Under the pieces are notes generated by a model. That model was not told the DNA's origin and searched no databases. It worked only from the letters and a program-made list of their open reading frames with translations. A stretch of DNA of 64,000 nucleotides from Chloroflexota bacterium. Its GTDB lineage: Bacteria; Chloroflexota; Anaerolineae; Anaerolineales; Villigracilaceae. This document shows, piece after piece, positions 8,119 through 15,805 of the stretch; within the stretch, counting starts at the first letter, position 1, and every line of letters begins with the position of its first letter. The stretch spans positions 62,001 to 126,000 of the forward strand of contig JACRBN010000002.1 of the NCBI GenBank assembly GCA_016213105.1, in the 5' to 3' direction. Position numbers and translations under genes: made by a program.

Positions 8119-10914
8119 ATGAACAATCAAATCACTTTTACAGTTAACGGGTTACAGCACTCCCTCGATCCCATCCCGGGCGAGACCTTATCCACCCTGC
8201 TGCGCGAACGCCTGCGCCTGACGGGGACCAAGATCGGCTGCGAGGAGGCCGAGTGCGGCGCGTGTACCGTCCTGGTCGACGGCCAGCCGATGATGTCCTG
8301 CGTGTATCCCGCCGAGCGCGCGCACGGCAAGACCATCGTCACCATCGAGGGCCTGGCCCAGCGCGTCCACGAAGAGATGAAACTGCATCCGCTGCAGGAG
8401 GCCTTCGTGGAGCATGGCGCCGTCCAGTGCGGATTCTGCATCCCCGGCCAGATCATGACCGCGTATGCCCTGCTCAAGCGCAACCCGAACCCGACGCAGG
8501 AGGACATTCGTTTTGCGTTGAAGGATACGCTCTGCCGCTGTGCGGGTTATCCCTCCATCGAGAATGCCATCCTGGCCGCGGCGCAGGCCTTGCGCACCGG
8601 CGAACCCGTCCAGAAGCCGACGCACATCCCCGATTCGATCCACGAACACAAGACGGTCGGACATTCGCACCTGCGGCCCGAAGCGGTCGAGAAGGTCACA
8701 GGCGAGGCCATCTACACCGATGACCTGAAGTTCGACGGCATGTTGTATGCCAAGGCCAAACGGGCCATGATCCCGCACGGCTTCCTGACCAGGCTCGACA
8801 TCTCGAAGGCCAGGGAATTGCCCGGTGTAGTGGCGGTTCTCACCGCCGACGATGTCCCCGCCGAAAAGAATCATGGACTGGTCATCTTCGACTGGCCTGT
8901 GATGGTCGGCATCGGCGAACGCGTGCGCTACGTGGGCGATGCGCTGGCCATCGTCGCGGCGGAGACCCAGGACATCGCCGAGCAGGCCATCGCCCTGATC
9001 GAAGCGGAGTTCGACCTCCAGCCCGTCATCACCAATCCCGTCCAGGCGCGGCAGGAGGGTGTCCCGCAAATCCACGCGAAGGGAAATTTATTGAAGCACA
9101 TCAAGGTACGCAAGGGTGACATGGACGCGGGCTTTGCCGCCGCGGATGTGATCCTCGAACACACCTTCCACACCCCGACGACCGACCATGCCTTCATGGA
9201 GCCCGAGTGCAGCATCGGTGTGCCCCTGCCCGATGGCCGCATGGAAATCTACGTCGGCTCGCAGATCCCCTCTCAGGACCGCACCCAGGTGGCGCGCGTG
9301 ATGGGCTGGCCCGAGGAGCGCGTGCGCGTGGTGGGGCAGTTGATGGGCGGCGGCTTCGGCGGCAAGGAGGACGTGATGGGACAGATCCACGTTGCCATGC
9401 TGGCGAACGTGACCCAGCGTCCGGTCAAGCTGCTCTTCGACCGCCGCGAAAGCCTGCTCGTACACCCCAAGCGCCACGCCACGCAGATTCGCGTCAAGGT
9501 TGGCGCGAAGCAGGATGGCCGCATCATCGCGATGGAAACCGAACTGTACGGCGACACGGGCGCGTACGCCTCGCTGGGCGAGAAGGTCATGACCCGCGCG
9601 ACCACGCACTCGGCCGGGCCGTACGTCGTGCCCAACGTCAAAGCCGACTGCTACGCCATGTACACCAACCACCCGCCATCGGGCGCGTTCCGCGGCTTCG
9701 GCGTGTTGCAATCGGCCTTTGCGGTCGAGAGCGCCATGGACATGCTGGCCGAAACGCTGGGCATGGACCGCATCGAATTGCGCCGCATGAACGCCCTGCA
9801 CGTGGGCAGCGTCACCAACACGGGACAGGTACTGCGCGACTCGGTCGGCCTGACGGAATGTATCGACAAGGTGGAGGCGGAGATGCTCAAGCTGGAGCCG
9901 CATCCCTTCGCCCCGCGCGTGGATTCGGCCAACCCGAACCTGGTGCGCGCCTGGGGCTTTGCCTCGGCCTACAAGAACACCGGTCTGGGCGGCGGCGCGC
10001 CCGACATCTCCGGCGCGGACGTGGAACTCTACGCGGACGGCAGTTTCCAGGTGCGCAGTTCCGCCGCGGAACTCGGCCAGGGACTGGTTACCGTCATGCG
10101 CCTGACCGTGGCCGAAGAGATGGCCGTCGCGCCCGAGAAAGTCAGCGTGCTGGTCATGGATACCGACCTGACTCCCAACGGCGGGCCGACCACCGCCTCG
10201 CGCCAGACCTACGTCACGGGCAATGCCTCGCGCTACGCCGCCCGAACCCTGCGCGACCAGATCACCGCCACGATGGCCGAGAAATACGACGTGCGCCCCG
10301 AGCAGATCCGCTACGAGAACGGCATCGTCCACGTCAACGGGCATTCGATGTCGTATGCCGAAATCTACAAGGAAATGACCGCCCTCGGCCAGCAGCCGAA
10401 GGTGCGCTACGAGTACGAAGCGCCCAAGACCATGCCGCTGGGTGAAGGCGGCGACATGCACTTCGCCTTCTCCTTCGGCGTGCAAGCCGCCGAGGTGGAA
10501 GTCAACAAGTTGACCGGCGAGGTGCGCGTGCTCAAGGTCATCTCTGCCAACGACGTGGGCATGGCCGTCAATCCGCTCGGCCTGCAGGGACAGGTCGAGG
10601 GCGGCGTGATGATGGGTCTGGGCAACTGCCTGACCGAGGAATTCATCGTCGAGAACGGCCAGGTGGTCACCGACCATCTCGCCCGCTACCGCGTGCCTGG
10701 CATCATGCTGACGCCCGAGATCACCTCGATCATCGTCGAGCATCCCACCGCCGAAGGCCCCTACGGGGCGAAGGGTGTGGGCGAAATCTCCAGCATCCCG
10801 ACCACACCCGCTATCACCAATGCCATCTACAACGCCGTCGGCGTGCGGATTTACAAGACGCCGGTCGACCAGGAGATGATCGCCAGAGAGTTGTGGGAGC
10901 GGGAGGGGAAGTAG
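8119..10914 (+). CDS. Fused 2Fe-2S and molybdopterin-binding subunit of a xanthine dehydrogenase/aldehyde oxidoreductase family enzyme
   Basis: 931 residues. The N-terminal ferredoxin-like cluster ligands are C41, C46, C49 and C61; the second cluster uses C104, C107, C139 and C141 (QCGFC and LCRC). The molybdopterin domain starts near residue 185. It contains GGGFGGKED (about 410), GAFRGFG (about 530) and the C-terminal GAKGVGE, where Glu889 matches the catalytic base of the family. The fused small plus large subunit order resembles Mop-type aldehyde oxidoreductases, but a separate FAD subunit (7057) is present as in xanthine dehydrogenases. Given the purine-type importer upstream, xanthine/hypoxanthine or another N-heterocycle is the likely substrate (inference). 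Maturation genes such as an XdhC chaperone are not in the window. Confidence 0.92.
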   Translation: MNNQITFTVNGLQHSLDPIPGETLSTLLRERLRLTGTKIGCEEAECGACTVLVDGQPMMSCVYPAERAHGKTIVTIEGLAQRVHEEMKLHPLQEAFVEHGAVQCGFCIPGQIMTAYALLKRNPNPTQEDIRFALKDTLCRCAGYPSIENAILAAAQALRTGEPVQKPTHIPDSIHEHKTVGHSHLRPEAVEKVTGEAIYTDDLKFDGMLYAKAKRAMIPHGFLTRLDISKARELPGVVAVLTADDVPAEKNHGLVIFDWPVMVGIGERVRYVGDALAIVAAETQDIAEQAIALIEAEFDLQPVITNPVQARQEGVPQIHAKGNLLKHIKVRKGDMDAGFAAADVILEHTFHTPTTDHAFMEPECSIGVPLPDGRMEIYVGSQIPSQDRTQVARVMGWPEERVRVVGQLMGGGFGGKEDVMGQIHVAMLANVTQRPVKLLFDRRESLLVHPKRHATQIRVKVGAKQDGRIIAMETELYGDTGAYASLGEKVMTRATTHSAGPYVVPNVKADCYAMYTNHPPSGAFRGFGVLQSAFAVESAMDMLAETLGMDRIELRRMNALHVGSVTNTGQVLRDSVGLTECIDKVEAEMLKLEPHPFAPRVDSANPNLVRAWGFASAYKNTGLGGGAPDISGADVELYADGSFQVRSSAAELGQGLVTVMRLTVAEEMAVAPEKVSVLVMDTDLTPNGGPTTASRQTYVTGNASRYAARTLRDQITATMAEKYDVRPEQIRYENGIVHVNGHSMSYAEIYKEMTALGQQPKVRYEYEAPKTMPLGEGGDMHFAFSFGVQAAEVEVNKLTGEVRVLKVISANDVGMAVNPLGLQGQVEGGVMMGLGNCLTEEFIVENGQVVTDHLARYRVPGIMLTPEITSIIVEHPTAEGPYGAKGVGEISSIPTTPAITNAIYNAVGVRIYKTPVDQEMIARELWEREGK

Positions 10915-10944
10915 AAAGTGATTGGTAATCGGTAAGTGGTGATG

Positions 10945-10983
10945 AAAAGGACTCTCAAGGCTTTGAGCACGAGAGTCCTTTTT
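10945..10983 (+). terminator. Rho-independent terminator after the hydroxylase operon
   Basis: AAAAGGACTCTC (10945-10956) pairs with GAGAGTCCTTTT (10971-10982) around a 14-base loop, with a T-run on the 3' side. It lies 30 bases past the stop of the molybdopterin subunit gene. Confidence 0.85.
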
Positions 10984-11054
10984 GATTAAGTTCGGATAAC
11001 TTGGATTCTTATATCGGGTAAAATCCAACAATCTTTGCTCTCTTGAAAAACCTG

Positions 11055-11915
11055 AGAGACTGTATGAAAAGTGGTCGAGTAAGATAGGGGAATGACCAAA
11101 TTCACCCAAACTTACCCGACCGACTTGAAGTATACCGAATGGCAAGAGATTATGGAATTCTTTCCTGTGTACCAAATGGGACGCCCACGCACATGGGAAT
11201 ATTGGCAAATCATCAATGCGATCCTGTACGTGAACCGAACAGGATGCCAATGGCGAATGTTGCCGAAAGACCTTCCGCCGTGGGGAACGGTGTACAGTTA
11301 CTACTGGCACTGGTCTCATAGTGGGTTGTGGGAACGGATCAATGGTGCGCTGGTGAGGAAAGTACGTCAAGCGGAAGGGCGTGATCCGCAACCGAGTGCG
11401 GCGGTGATCGACAGTCAAAGTGTCAAGACCTCGGAAGGTGGTGAAGAACGTGGAATTGATGTCCATAAGCAAACACCAGGGCGAAAACGACACATTGTCG
11501 TGGATGTTTTGGGACTTTTGCTCGTCGTTGTTGTGCATAGTGCGAGCATTCAGGATGGAACCGGTGGCTTGCAGACATTACAAGCCTTGTTTGAGCGTAT
11601 CAAACGGAACCTGCATAATCGTTGGTGCCGTTTGAAATTGGTTTGGGCCGATGGTGCTTATGCTCAGATTGTCGAGAAAGTCCGCACACAATTTGGTTGG
11701 CAACTTGAAATTGTTCGCCGACCAGAAGATGCCAAAGGATTTCAGGTCTTGCCCAGACGGTGGGTCGTGGAACGCACCTTTGGTTGGTTGGGTCGCTATC
11801 GCCGATTGGCTCGCGATTATGAACATACAACCTTATCCAGTGAAACCATGACCTATATTGCCAGCGTTCGCCGTATGCTCAAGCTGGTGGCTACCTGACT
11901 TTTCATACACTCTCT
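11055..11915 (+). mobile_element. IS5-family insertion sequence
   Basis: Terminal inverted repeats flank the transposase: AGAGACTGTATGAAAAGT at 11055-11072 on the left, and on the right 11898-11915, whose complement reads AGAGAGTGTATGAAAAGT (one mismatch in 18). The element is about 860 bases, the usual size for this group. I could not identify a target-site duplication with confidence. Its lower GC content differs from the flanking genes, which suggests recent arrival. Confidence 0.85.
11092..11898 (+). CDS. IS5-family DDE transposase
   Basis: 268 residues and intact. The N-terminal DUF4096-like region (RPRTWEYWQIINAILYVNRT, WRMLPKDLPPWGTVYSYYW) is the usual IS5-group insertion-sequence domain. 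The catalytic triad can be read as D107 (AVIDSQS), D187 (VWADGAY) and E227 (VVERTFGWLGRYRRLARDYE). The stop codon touches the right terminal repeat. It catalyses cut-and-paste movement of the 11055-11915 element and appears functional. It does not interrupt a recognisable gene. Confidence 0.95.
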   Translation: MTKFTQTYPTDLKYTEWQEIMEFFPVYQMGRPRTWEYWQIINAILYVNRTGCQWRMLPKDLPPWGTVYSYYWHWSHSGLWERINGALVRKVRQAEGRDPQPSAAVIDSQSVKTSEGGEERGIDVHKQTPGRKRHIVVDVLGLLLVVVVHSASIQDGTGGLQTLQALFERIKRNLHNRWCRLKLVWADGAYAQIVEKVRTQFGWQLEIVRRPEDAKGFQVLPRRWVVERTFGWLGRYRRLARDYEHTTLSSETMTYIASVRRMLKLVAT

Positions 11916-11921
11916 GAAAGG

Positions 11922-12020
11922 GCGACGAAGCAATCTCCTCATTAATTGAGAGTATCCATAAAACATGAGATTGCTTCGTCGGGTTTCGATGCTTCGCATC
12001 TCAACCGTCCTCGCAATGAC
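11922..12020. repeat. Intergenic repeat, family 2 (GCAATCTC/GCAATGAC type), copy 1
   Basis: CGACGAAGCAATCTCCTCAT (from 11923) and the inverted ATGAGATTGCTTCGTCG (about 11964-11980), then CCTCGCAATGAC ending at 12020. The same words recur at 51880-51915 and about 60470-60555. It fills the interval between the IS element and the aromatic operon promoter. Confidence 0.75.
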
Positions 12021-12035
12021 GTGGAATTTTGCTGC

Positions 12036-12064
12036 TTGACACATTTCCCTTCGGTGCGTAGAAT
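12036..12064 (+). promoter_or_regulatory. Sigma-70-type promoter of the aromatic amino acid operon
   Basis: TTGACA (12036-12041), a 17-base spacer, and TAGAAT (12059-12064). This is the best promoter match in the window. Transcription would start near 12070-12072, only a few bases before the leader peptide ATG at 12075, so the leader message would be nearly leaderless. Confidence 0.85.
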
Positions 12065-12074
12065 AGCGCCCAAC

Positions 12075-12152
12075 ATGAAACTGTCCAACCGCTTTTATTT
12101 TGCGTACTACTTTTACGGCCTCCATAACCCGGTTGCCGTTGGTGGCGCTTAA
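12075..12152 (+). CDS. Phe/Tyr-rich leader peptide of the aromatic operon attenuator
   Basis: A 25-residue ORF starting MKLSNR. It has a run of seven aromatic codons in eight at residues 7-14 (FYFAYYFY), then GLHNPVAVGGA and TAA. It sits between a consensus promoter (12036-12064) and a perfect terminator hairpin (12184-12215), upstream of nine aromatic biosynthesis genes. This is the layout of Phe/Tyr leader peptides that sense charged tRNA by ribosome stalling, as known for pheL and pheM of enterobacteria. There is no Shine-Dalgarno; translation may be leaderless. TGCGTA (12101-12106), inside the aromatic codon run, can pair with TACGCA (12166-12171). GGCGCTT (12144-12150) can pair imperfectly with the 5' arm of the terminator and is a candidate antiterminator. 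Both pairings are by eye. Confidence 0.85.
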   Translation: MKLSNRFYFAYYFYGLHNPVAVGGA

Positions 12153-12183
12153 GCGGTAGGCAGAATACGCATACCCAGGAAAC

Positions 12184-12215
12184 AAGAGCGAGCCAATCGG
12201 CTCGCTCTTTTATTT
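12184..12215 (+). terminator. Attenuator terminator of the aromatic operon
   Basis: A perfect 11-base stem: AAGAGCGAGCC (12184-12194) with GGCTCGCTCTT (12199-12209), a 4-base loop AATC, followed by TTATTTT. It lies 31 bases after the leader peptide stop and 60 bases before aroH in the direction of transcription. A terminator here makes sense only if it is conditional. Confidence 0.9.
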
Positions 12216-12226
12216 TCCCCCATCCA

Positions 12227-12258
12227 CCCATTTTGAACGGCTCTTCGTTCCAAATGGG
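12227..12258 (+). promoter_or_regulatory. Second leader hairpin just before aroH
   Basis: CCCATTTTGAAC (12227-12238) pairs with GTTCCAAATGGG (12247-12258) with one mismatch and an 8-base loop. There is no T-run. The aroH ribosome site AGGAGG begins about 8 bases later. It could protect the message or affect aroH translation. Its loop GGCTCTTC could also pair with the terminator 5' arm, so it may take part in alternative folding (inference). Confidence 0.55.
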
Positions 12259-12275
12259 GGGCCACAGGAGGCACC

Positions 12276-12647
12276 ATGACCACTCGCGGCATCCGCGGCG
12301 CGACCACCGTCAGCGCAGACGAAAGAGAATCAATCCTCTCGGCCACCCGGGAGTTGCTGACCTCCATTCTGGAGGCCAATCCCGATTTGCGGACGGAGGA
12401 CATCGCCTCGGCGGTCTTCACCGTCACCGAGGACATCGCCTCGGCCTACCCTGCGCTGGCCGCCCGTCAAATCGGCTGGGACCTCGTCCCGATGATGTGC
12501 GCCCGCGAGATCCCCGTGCCTGACAGTTTGCCGCTGTGCATCCGTGCCCTGATCCACTGGAACACGGAGCTGCCGCAGGCGGACATTCATCACGTCTATC
12601 TGCGCGACGCCGTCAAATTGCGGCCCGACCTGGCCGCCCGCGCATAA
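12276..12647 (+). CDS. aroH: Chorismate mutase, AroH class
   Basis: 123 residues, the normal length for monofunctional AroH trimeric mutases. It starts [12 protein letters not shown], with the family Arg in RGIRGATT. Further conserved parts are [17 protein letters not shown] and the C-terminal [15 protein letters not shown], which contain the active-site Arg and Tyr of the Bacillus-type enzyme. It converts chorismate to prephenate for Phe and Tyr synthesis. It is the first structural gene after the attenuator, with a strong AGGAGG site. Confidence 0.93.
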   Translation: MTTRGIRGATTVSADERESILSATRELLTSILEANPDLRTEDIASAVFTVTEDIASAYPALAARQIGWDLVPMMCAREIPVPDSLPLCIRALIHWNTELPQADIHHVYLRDAVKLRPDLAARA

Positions 12648-12672
12648 CAATCGCACCACAGGAGAAATCACC

Positions 12673-13725
12673 ATGATGATCATTATGAAGGCCAGCTCGA
12701 CCCCGCAGGAAGTCGAGCGCGTGGTCGACAAGATCAAGTCGCTGGGACTGGCCGTCCATCTCTCGCAGGGCGTCGAAGCCACCATCATCGGCGCCATCGG
12801 CGAGACCCACAGCATTCCCACCGATCAGTTCGAGGTCATGGACGGGGTCGAGGTTGTCCAGCGCATCACGCAGCCGTACAAGCTGGCCTCCCGTCAATTT
12901 CATCCCGAGAACTCGATCTTTTCCATAGACGGATTCACCGTCGGTGGGGACGAGATCGCCGTCATCGCGGGGCCGTGCTCGGTCGAGAGTCGCTCGCAGA
13001 TCCTCGAGACGGCGCACGCGGTCAAGGAAGCGGGAGCCAGTGCGTTGCGCGGCGGCGTCTTCAAGCCGCGCACCTCGCCGTATGCCTTCCAGGGCTTGGG
13101 CGAAGAGGGACTGGAATTGCTGGCCGAAGCGCGTGAAGCCACGGGGCTGCCCATCGTGGTCGAGATCATGTCGCAGGTGCAGTTGGACTTGATGGTCAAG
13201 TACGTGGACGTGTTACAGGTCGGCGCGCGCAACATGCAGAACTTCAACCTGCTGCGCGCCGTCGGCGAGACGCGCACGCCCGTCCTGCTCAAACGCGGAC
13301 TGTCCGCCACCATCGAAGAATTGCTCATGTCTGCCGAATATGTTCTGGCGGGGGGAAACAAACAGGTCGTGCTGTGCGAGCGCGGCATCCGCACCTTCGA
13401 GACCGCCACCCGCAACACCACCGACATCAACGCCATCCCCGTCCTCAAGGGACTCACCCATCTGCCCGTCATCCTCGATCCCAGCCACTCGACGGGACAT
13501 TATGACTACGTGGCCGCCGTGGCCCGCGCCGCAGTCGCTGCGGGAGCGGATGGCATCATCGTGGAAGTCCACCCCGACCCCGCGCACGCCGTCTCCGATG
13601 GACGCCAGTCGCTCAAGCCCGAGAAGTTCGCGGCGATGGTCAAACAGATCGGTCAGATCGCCCAGATCATGGATCGCAGGCTGGCTTCGGCGCACGGGTC
13701 ATACTCACCGCAGGGTTGGGCGTAA
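12673..13725 (+). CDS. aroF: 3-deoxy-7-phosphoheptulonate synthase, type I-beta (copy 1)
   Basis: 350 residues. The N-terminal ferredoxin-like regulatory domain (1-about 70, [20 protein letters not shown]) is joined to the TIM-barrel synthase with AGPCSVES (about 98-105), [13 protein letters not shown], and [11 protein letters not shown]. It condenses phosphoenolpyruvate and erythrose 4-phosphate, the first shikimate step. ACT/ferredoxin-like N-termini in this class commonly mediate feedback control. A close tandem copy follows at 13888, and the gene lies 25 bases after aroH with its own AGGAG site. Confidence 0.93.
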   Translation: MMIIMKASSTPQEVERVVDKIKSLGLAVHLSQGVEATIIGAIGETHSIPTDQFEVMDGVEVVQRITQPYKLASRQFHPENSIFSIDGFTVGGDEIAVIAGPCSVESRSQILETAHAVKEAGASALRGGVFKPRTSPYAFQGLGEEGLELLAEAREATGLPIVVEIMSQVQLDLMVKYVDVLQVGARNMQNFNLLRAVGETRTPVLLKRGLSATIEELLMSAEYVLAGGNKQVVLCERGIRTFETATRNTTDINAIPVLKGLTHLPVILDPSHSTGHYDYVAAVARAAVAAGADGIIVEVHPDPAHAVSDGRQSLKPEKFAAMVKQIGQIAQIMDRRLASAHGSYSPQGWA

Positions 13726-13732
13726 TAACTCC

Positions 13733-13846
13733 GTCCTGAGCGGAGCGAGCCGACAGGCGAGCGCAGTCGAAGGACGAGATTACCAAGACACCTACGCTTC
13801 GACTGCGTTCGGGCGAAGGGCGCGCCCTCACTCCGCTCAGCGCGGA
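13733..13846. repeat. Intergenic repeat, family 3 (CTGAGCGGAG/GCAGTCGAAG type)
   Basis: CTGAGCGGAG (13736-13745) and GCAGTCGAAG (13763-13772) are mirrored by CTTCGACTGC (13797-13806) and CTCCGCTCAG (13831-13840), giving a large imperfect palindrome. It fills the gap between the two DAHP synthase genes. Confidence 0.8.
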
Positions 13847-13887
13847 CCATTTGTTCAGCACGAAAAATAGAAAAGGACTCTTTCACC

Positions 13888-14928
13888 ATGATGATCATCA
13901 TGCACCCAGGCGCGACGAAGGGACAGGTCGCACACGTCATTACCCACATCGAGGCCAATCACCTCTCGGCGCACGTCATCGAAGGCGCCGAGCAGACCGT
14001 CATCGGCGCGGTGGGCGAAAGCCACAGCATCCCCACCAGCGCCTTCGAGACTCTGCCAGGCGTGATGCTCGTGCAGCGCATCTCACAGCCATACAAACTG
14101 GCCTCGCGTCAGTTCCACCCCGAGGACTCGGTCTTCCCGATTGACGGGTTCAGCGTCGGGGGCGAGGAGATCGCCGTCATCGCGGGACCATGCTCGGTCG
14201 AGGGCCGCTCGCAGCTGCTCGAAATCGCGCAGGCGGTCAAGGAGGCGGGCGCGAACGCTCTGCGCGGCGGAGCCTTCAAGCCGCGCTCGTCGCCGTACGC
14301 CTTCCAGGGTTTGGGCGAAGAAGGCCTCGAATATCTGGCCGAGGCGCGCGAGCGGACAGGCCTGCCCGTGGTGGCCGAGATCATGGCCATCTCACAGATC
14401 GAGGTCATGACCCAGTACGTGGACGTGATGCAGGTCGGCGCGCGCAACATGCAGAACTTCAACCTGCTGCGCGCCATCGGCGAGACGCGCACGCCCGTGT
14501 TGCTCAAGCGCGGCCTCTCGGCCACCATCGAGGAACTGCTCATGGCGGCGGAATACATCCTCTCGGGCGGCAACAAAAAGGTCATGTTGTGCGAGCGCGG
14601 CATCCGCACCTTCGAAACCGCCACGCGCAATACCACCGACATCAACGCCATCCCTGCGCTCAAGTCGTTGACGCACCTGCCCGTCATCCTCGACCCCAGT
14701 CACTCGACGGGCCACGCCGCCTTCGTCTCGTCTGTTGCCAAAGGAGCCATCGCCGCGGGCGCGGACGGCCTGATCATCGAGGTACACCAGGATCCCGCGC
14801 ACGCTCTCTCGGACGGCAAGCAATCGCTCACGCCTGAGACCTTCGCCAAACTGGTCAGACAGGTCAAGGCCGTGGCCGAGGCGGTCGACCGTCGTCTGGC
14901 GGTCGCGTCGCCGCGCGAGGCGGCATGA
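13888..14928 (+). CDS. aroF: 3-deoxy-7-phosphoheptulonate synthase, type I-beta (copy 2)
   Basis: 346 residues, colinear with and very similar to the product of 12673-13725. It has the same MMIIM start, [25 protein letters not shown] and DPSHSTGH. Differences cluster in the N-terminal regulatory part and in surface helices. It catalyses the same condensation reaction; the two copies may differ in feedback specificity (Phe versus Tyr), which is inference. Its stop overlaps the start of tyrA (ATGA). A repeat separates it from copy 1. Confidence 0.93.
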   Translation: MMIIMHPGATKGQVAHVITHIEANHLSAHVIEGAEQTVIGAVGESHSIPTSAFETLPGVMLVQRISQPYKLASRQFHPEDSVFPIDGFSVGGEEIAVIAGPCSVEGRSQLLEIAQAVKEAGANALRGGAFKPRSSPYAFQGLGEEGLEYLAEARERTGLPVVAEIMAISQIEVMTQYVDVMQVGARNMQNFNLLRAIGETRTPVLLKRGLSATIEELLMAAEYILSGGNKKVMLCERGIRTFETATRNTTDINAIPALKSLTHLPVILDPSHSTGHAAFVSSVAKGAIAAGADGLIIEVHQDPAHALSDGKQSLTPETFAKLVRQVKAVAEAVDRRLAVASPREAA

Positions 14929-15779
14929 GCGAGGATGGCTTTACCCTCAAGGATGCGAAGGTCGCCATCCTGGGATTGGGCCTGATGGGCGGCTCGCTGG
15001 CCCTTGCGTTGAAAGGACAGTGCGCCGCGCTGTTGGGAATCGACCCCGACCCCGCCGCCCTGTCGCTGGCCCTCCGCCAAAACATCGTCGACCAGGCGGA
15101 GAGCGACCCCGCCAAACTGCTCCCGCAGGCTGACCTCGTGATCCTGGCCGCGCCCGTGCCCATCATCCTCACGCTGCTGCGGAAGCTGCCCGAATACACG
15201 TCCAAGCCCTGCATCGTGCTCGACCTCGGCTCGACCAAGCGTGTCATCGTTGAGCAAATGGACAGTCTGCCCGAGCGCTTCGACCCGCTGGGTGGGCATC
15301 CCATCTGCGGCAAGGAAAAGCTGACCCTGGCCAACGCCGAGCGTACGCTCTACTACGGCGCGCCCTTCATCCTCACGCCGCTGACGCGCACCACGCCGCG
15401 CGCGCTGAGCGCCGTGCAGCAGGTCATCGCCACGATTGGCGCGAAGGCCATCACCCTCGACGCCGCCGAGCATGACCGCATCCTGGCCGCCACCAGTCAC
15501 CTGCCGTTCCTGCTCTCATCCGCGCTGGCGCTGGCCACCCCCGAAGAATGTGCGCCGCTGGTCGGCCCAGGCTTCCGCTCGGCCAGCCGACTGGCGGGCA
15601 CGCCGTCGAGTATGATGATGGGTGTCCTACAAACCAACCGCGAGAACATCCTGACCGCCATCCATCGTTTGCAGGCGCAACTCGACACGCTCGAAATGCA
15701 ACTCGCCGCAAGTGACTTTGCCAGTCTCGAAGCCACGTTGAACCAGGCACAAAACCAGCATTGCCGCTTCACACCCTGA
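14925..15779 (+). CDS. tyrA: Prephenate dehydrogenase
   Basis: 284 residues. The Rossmann motif is [18 protein letters not shown] (about 14-31). The later motifs [16 protein letters not shown] and [13 protein letters not shown] are those of TyrA dehydrogenases, where the His residues act in catalysis and substrate binding. It uses NAD(P) to convert prephenate (or arogenate) to the Tyr precursor. It is coupled to the second DAHP synthase by a four-base overlap. The usual C-terminal ACT domain is absent. Confidence 0.9.
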   Translation: MSEDGFTLKDAKVAILGLGLMGGSLALALKGQCAALLGIDPDPAALSLALRQNIVDQAESDPAKLLPQADLVILAAPVPIILTLLRKLPEYTSKPCIVLDLGSTKRVIVEQMDSLPERFDPLGGHPICGKEKLTLANAERTLYYGAPFILTPLTRTTPRALSAVQQVIATIGAKAITLDAAEHDRILAATSHLPFLLSSALALATPEECAPLVGPGFRSASRLAGTPSSMMMGVLQTNRENILTAIHRLQAQLDTLEMQLAASDFASLEATLNQAQNQHCRFTP

Positions 15780-15780
15780 C

Positions 15781-15801
15781 AATTACCATTTACCAATTAC
15801 C
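15781..15801. repeat. AATTACC direct repeat between tyrA and aroA
   Basis: AATTACC, ATTTACC, AATTACC in tandem over 21 bases. It occupies the place where an aroA ribosome site would be expected. The same motif occurs in-frame in aroE (17594-17615) and in complement in the MalT-like gene (about 52170-52190). Confidence 0.7.
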
Positions 15802-15805
15802 GATC

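Noticed and set aside
9088-11538. 816-codon minus-strand open frame opposite the Mo subunit gene and IS element
   Set aside because: Its product is His-, Gly-, Arg- and Asp-rich without motifs, as expected of the antisense of a GC-rich gene. It also crosses the IS boundary. The plus-strand genes have full family motifs.
15761-15805. Upstream extension of aroA to ATG 15761
   Set aside because: It would add residues encoded by tyrA overlap and the AATTACC repeat; AroA proteins normally begin a few residues before the VPGSKS motif.
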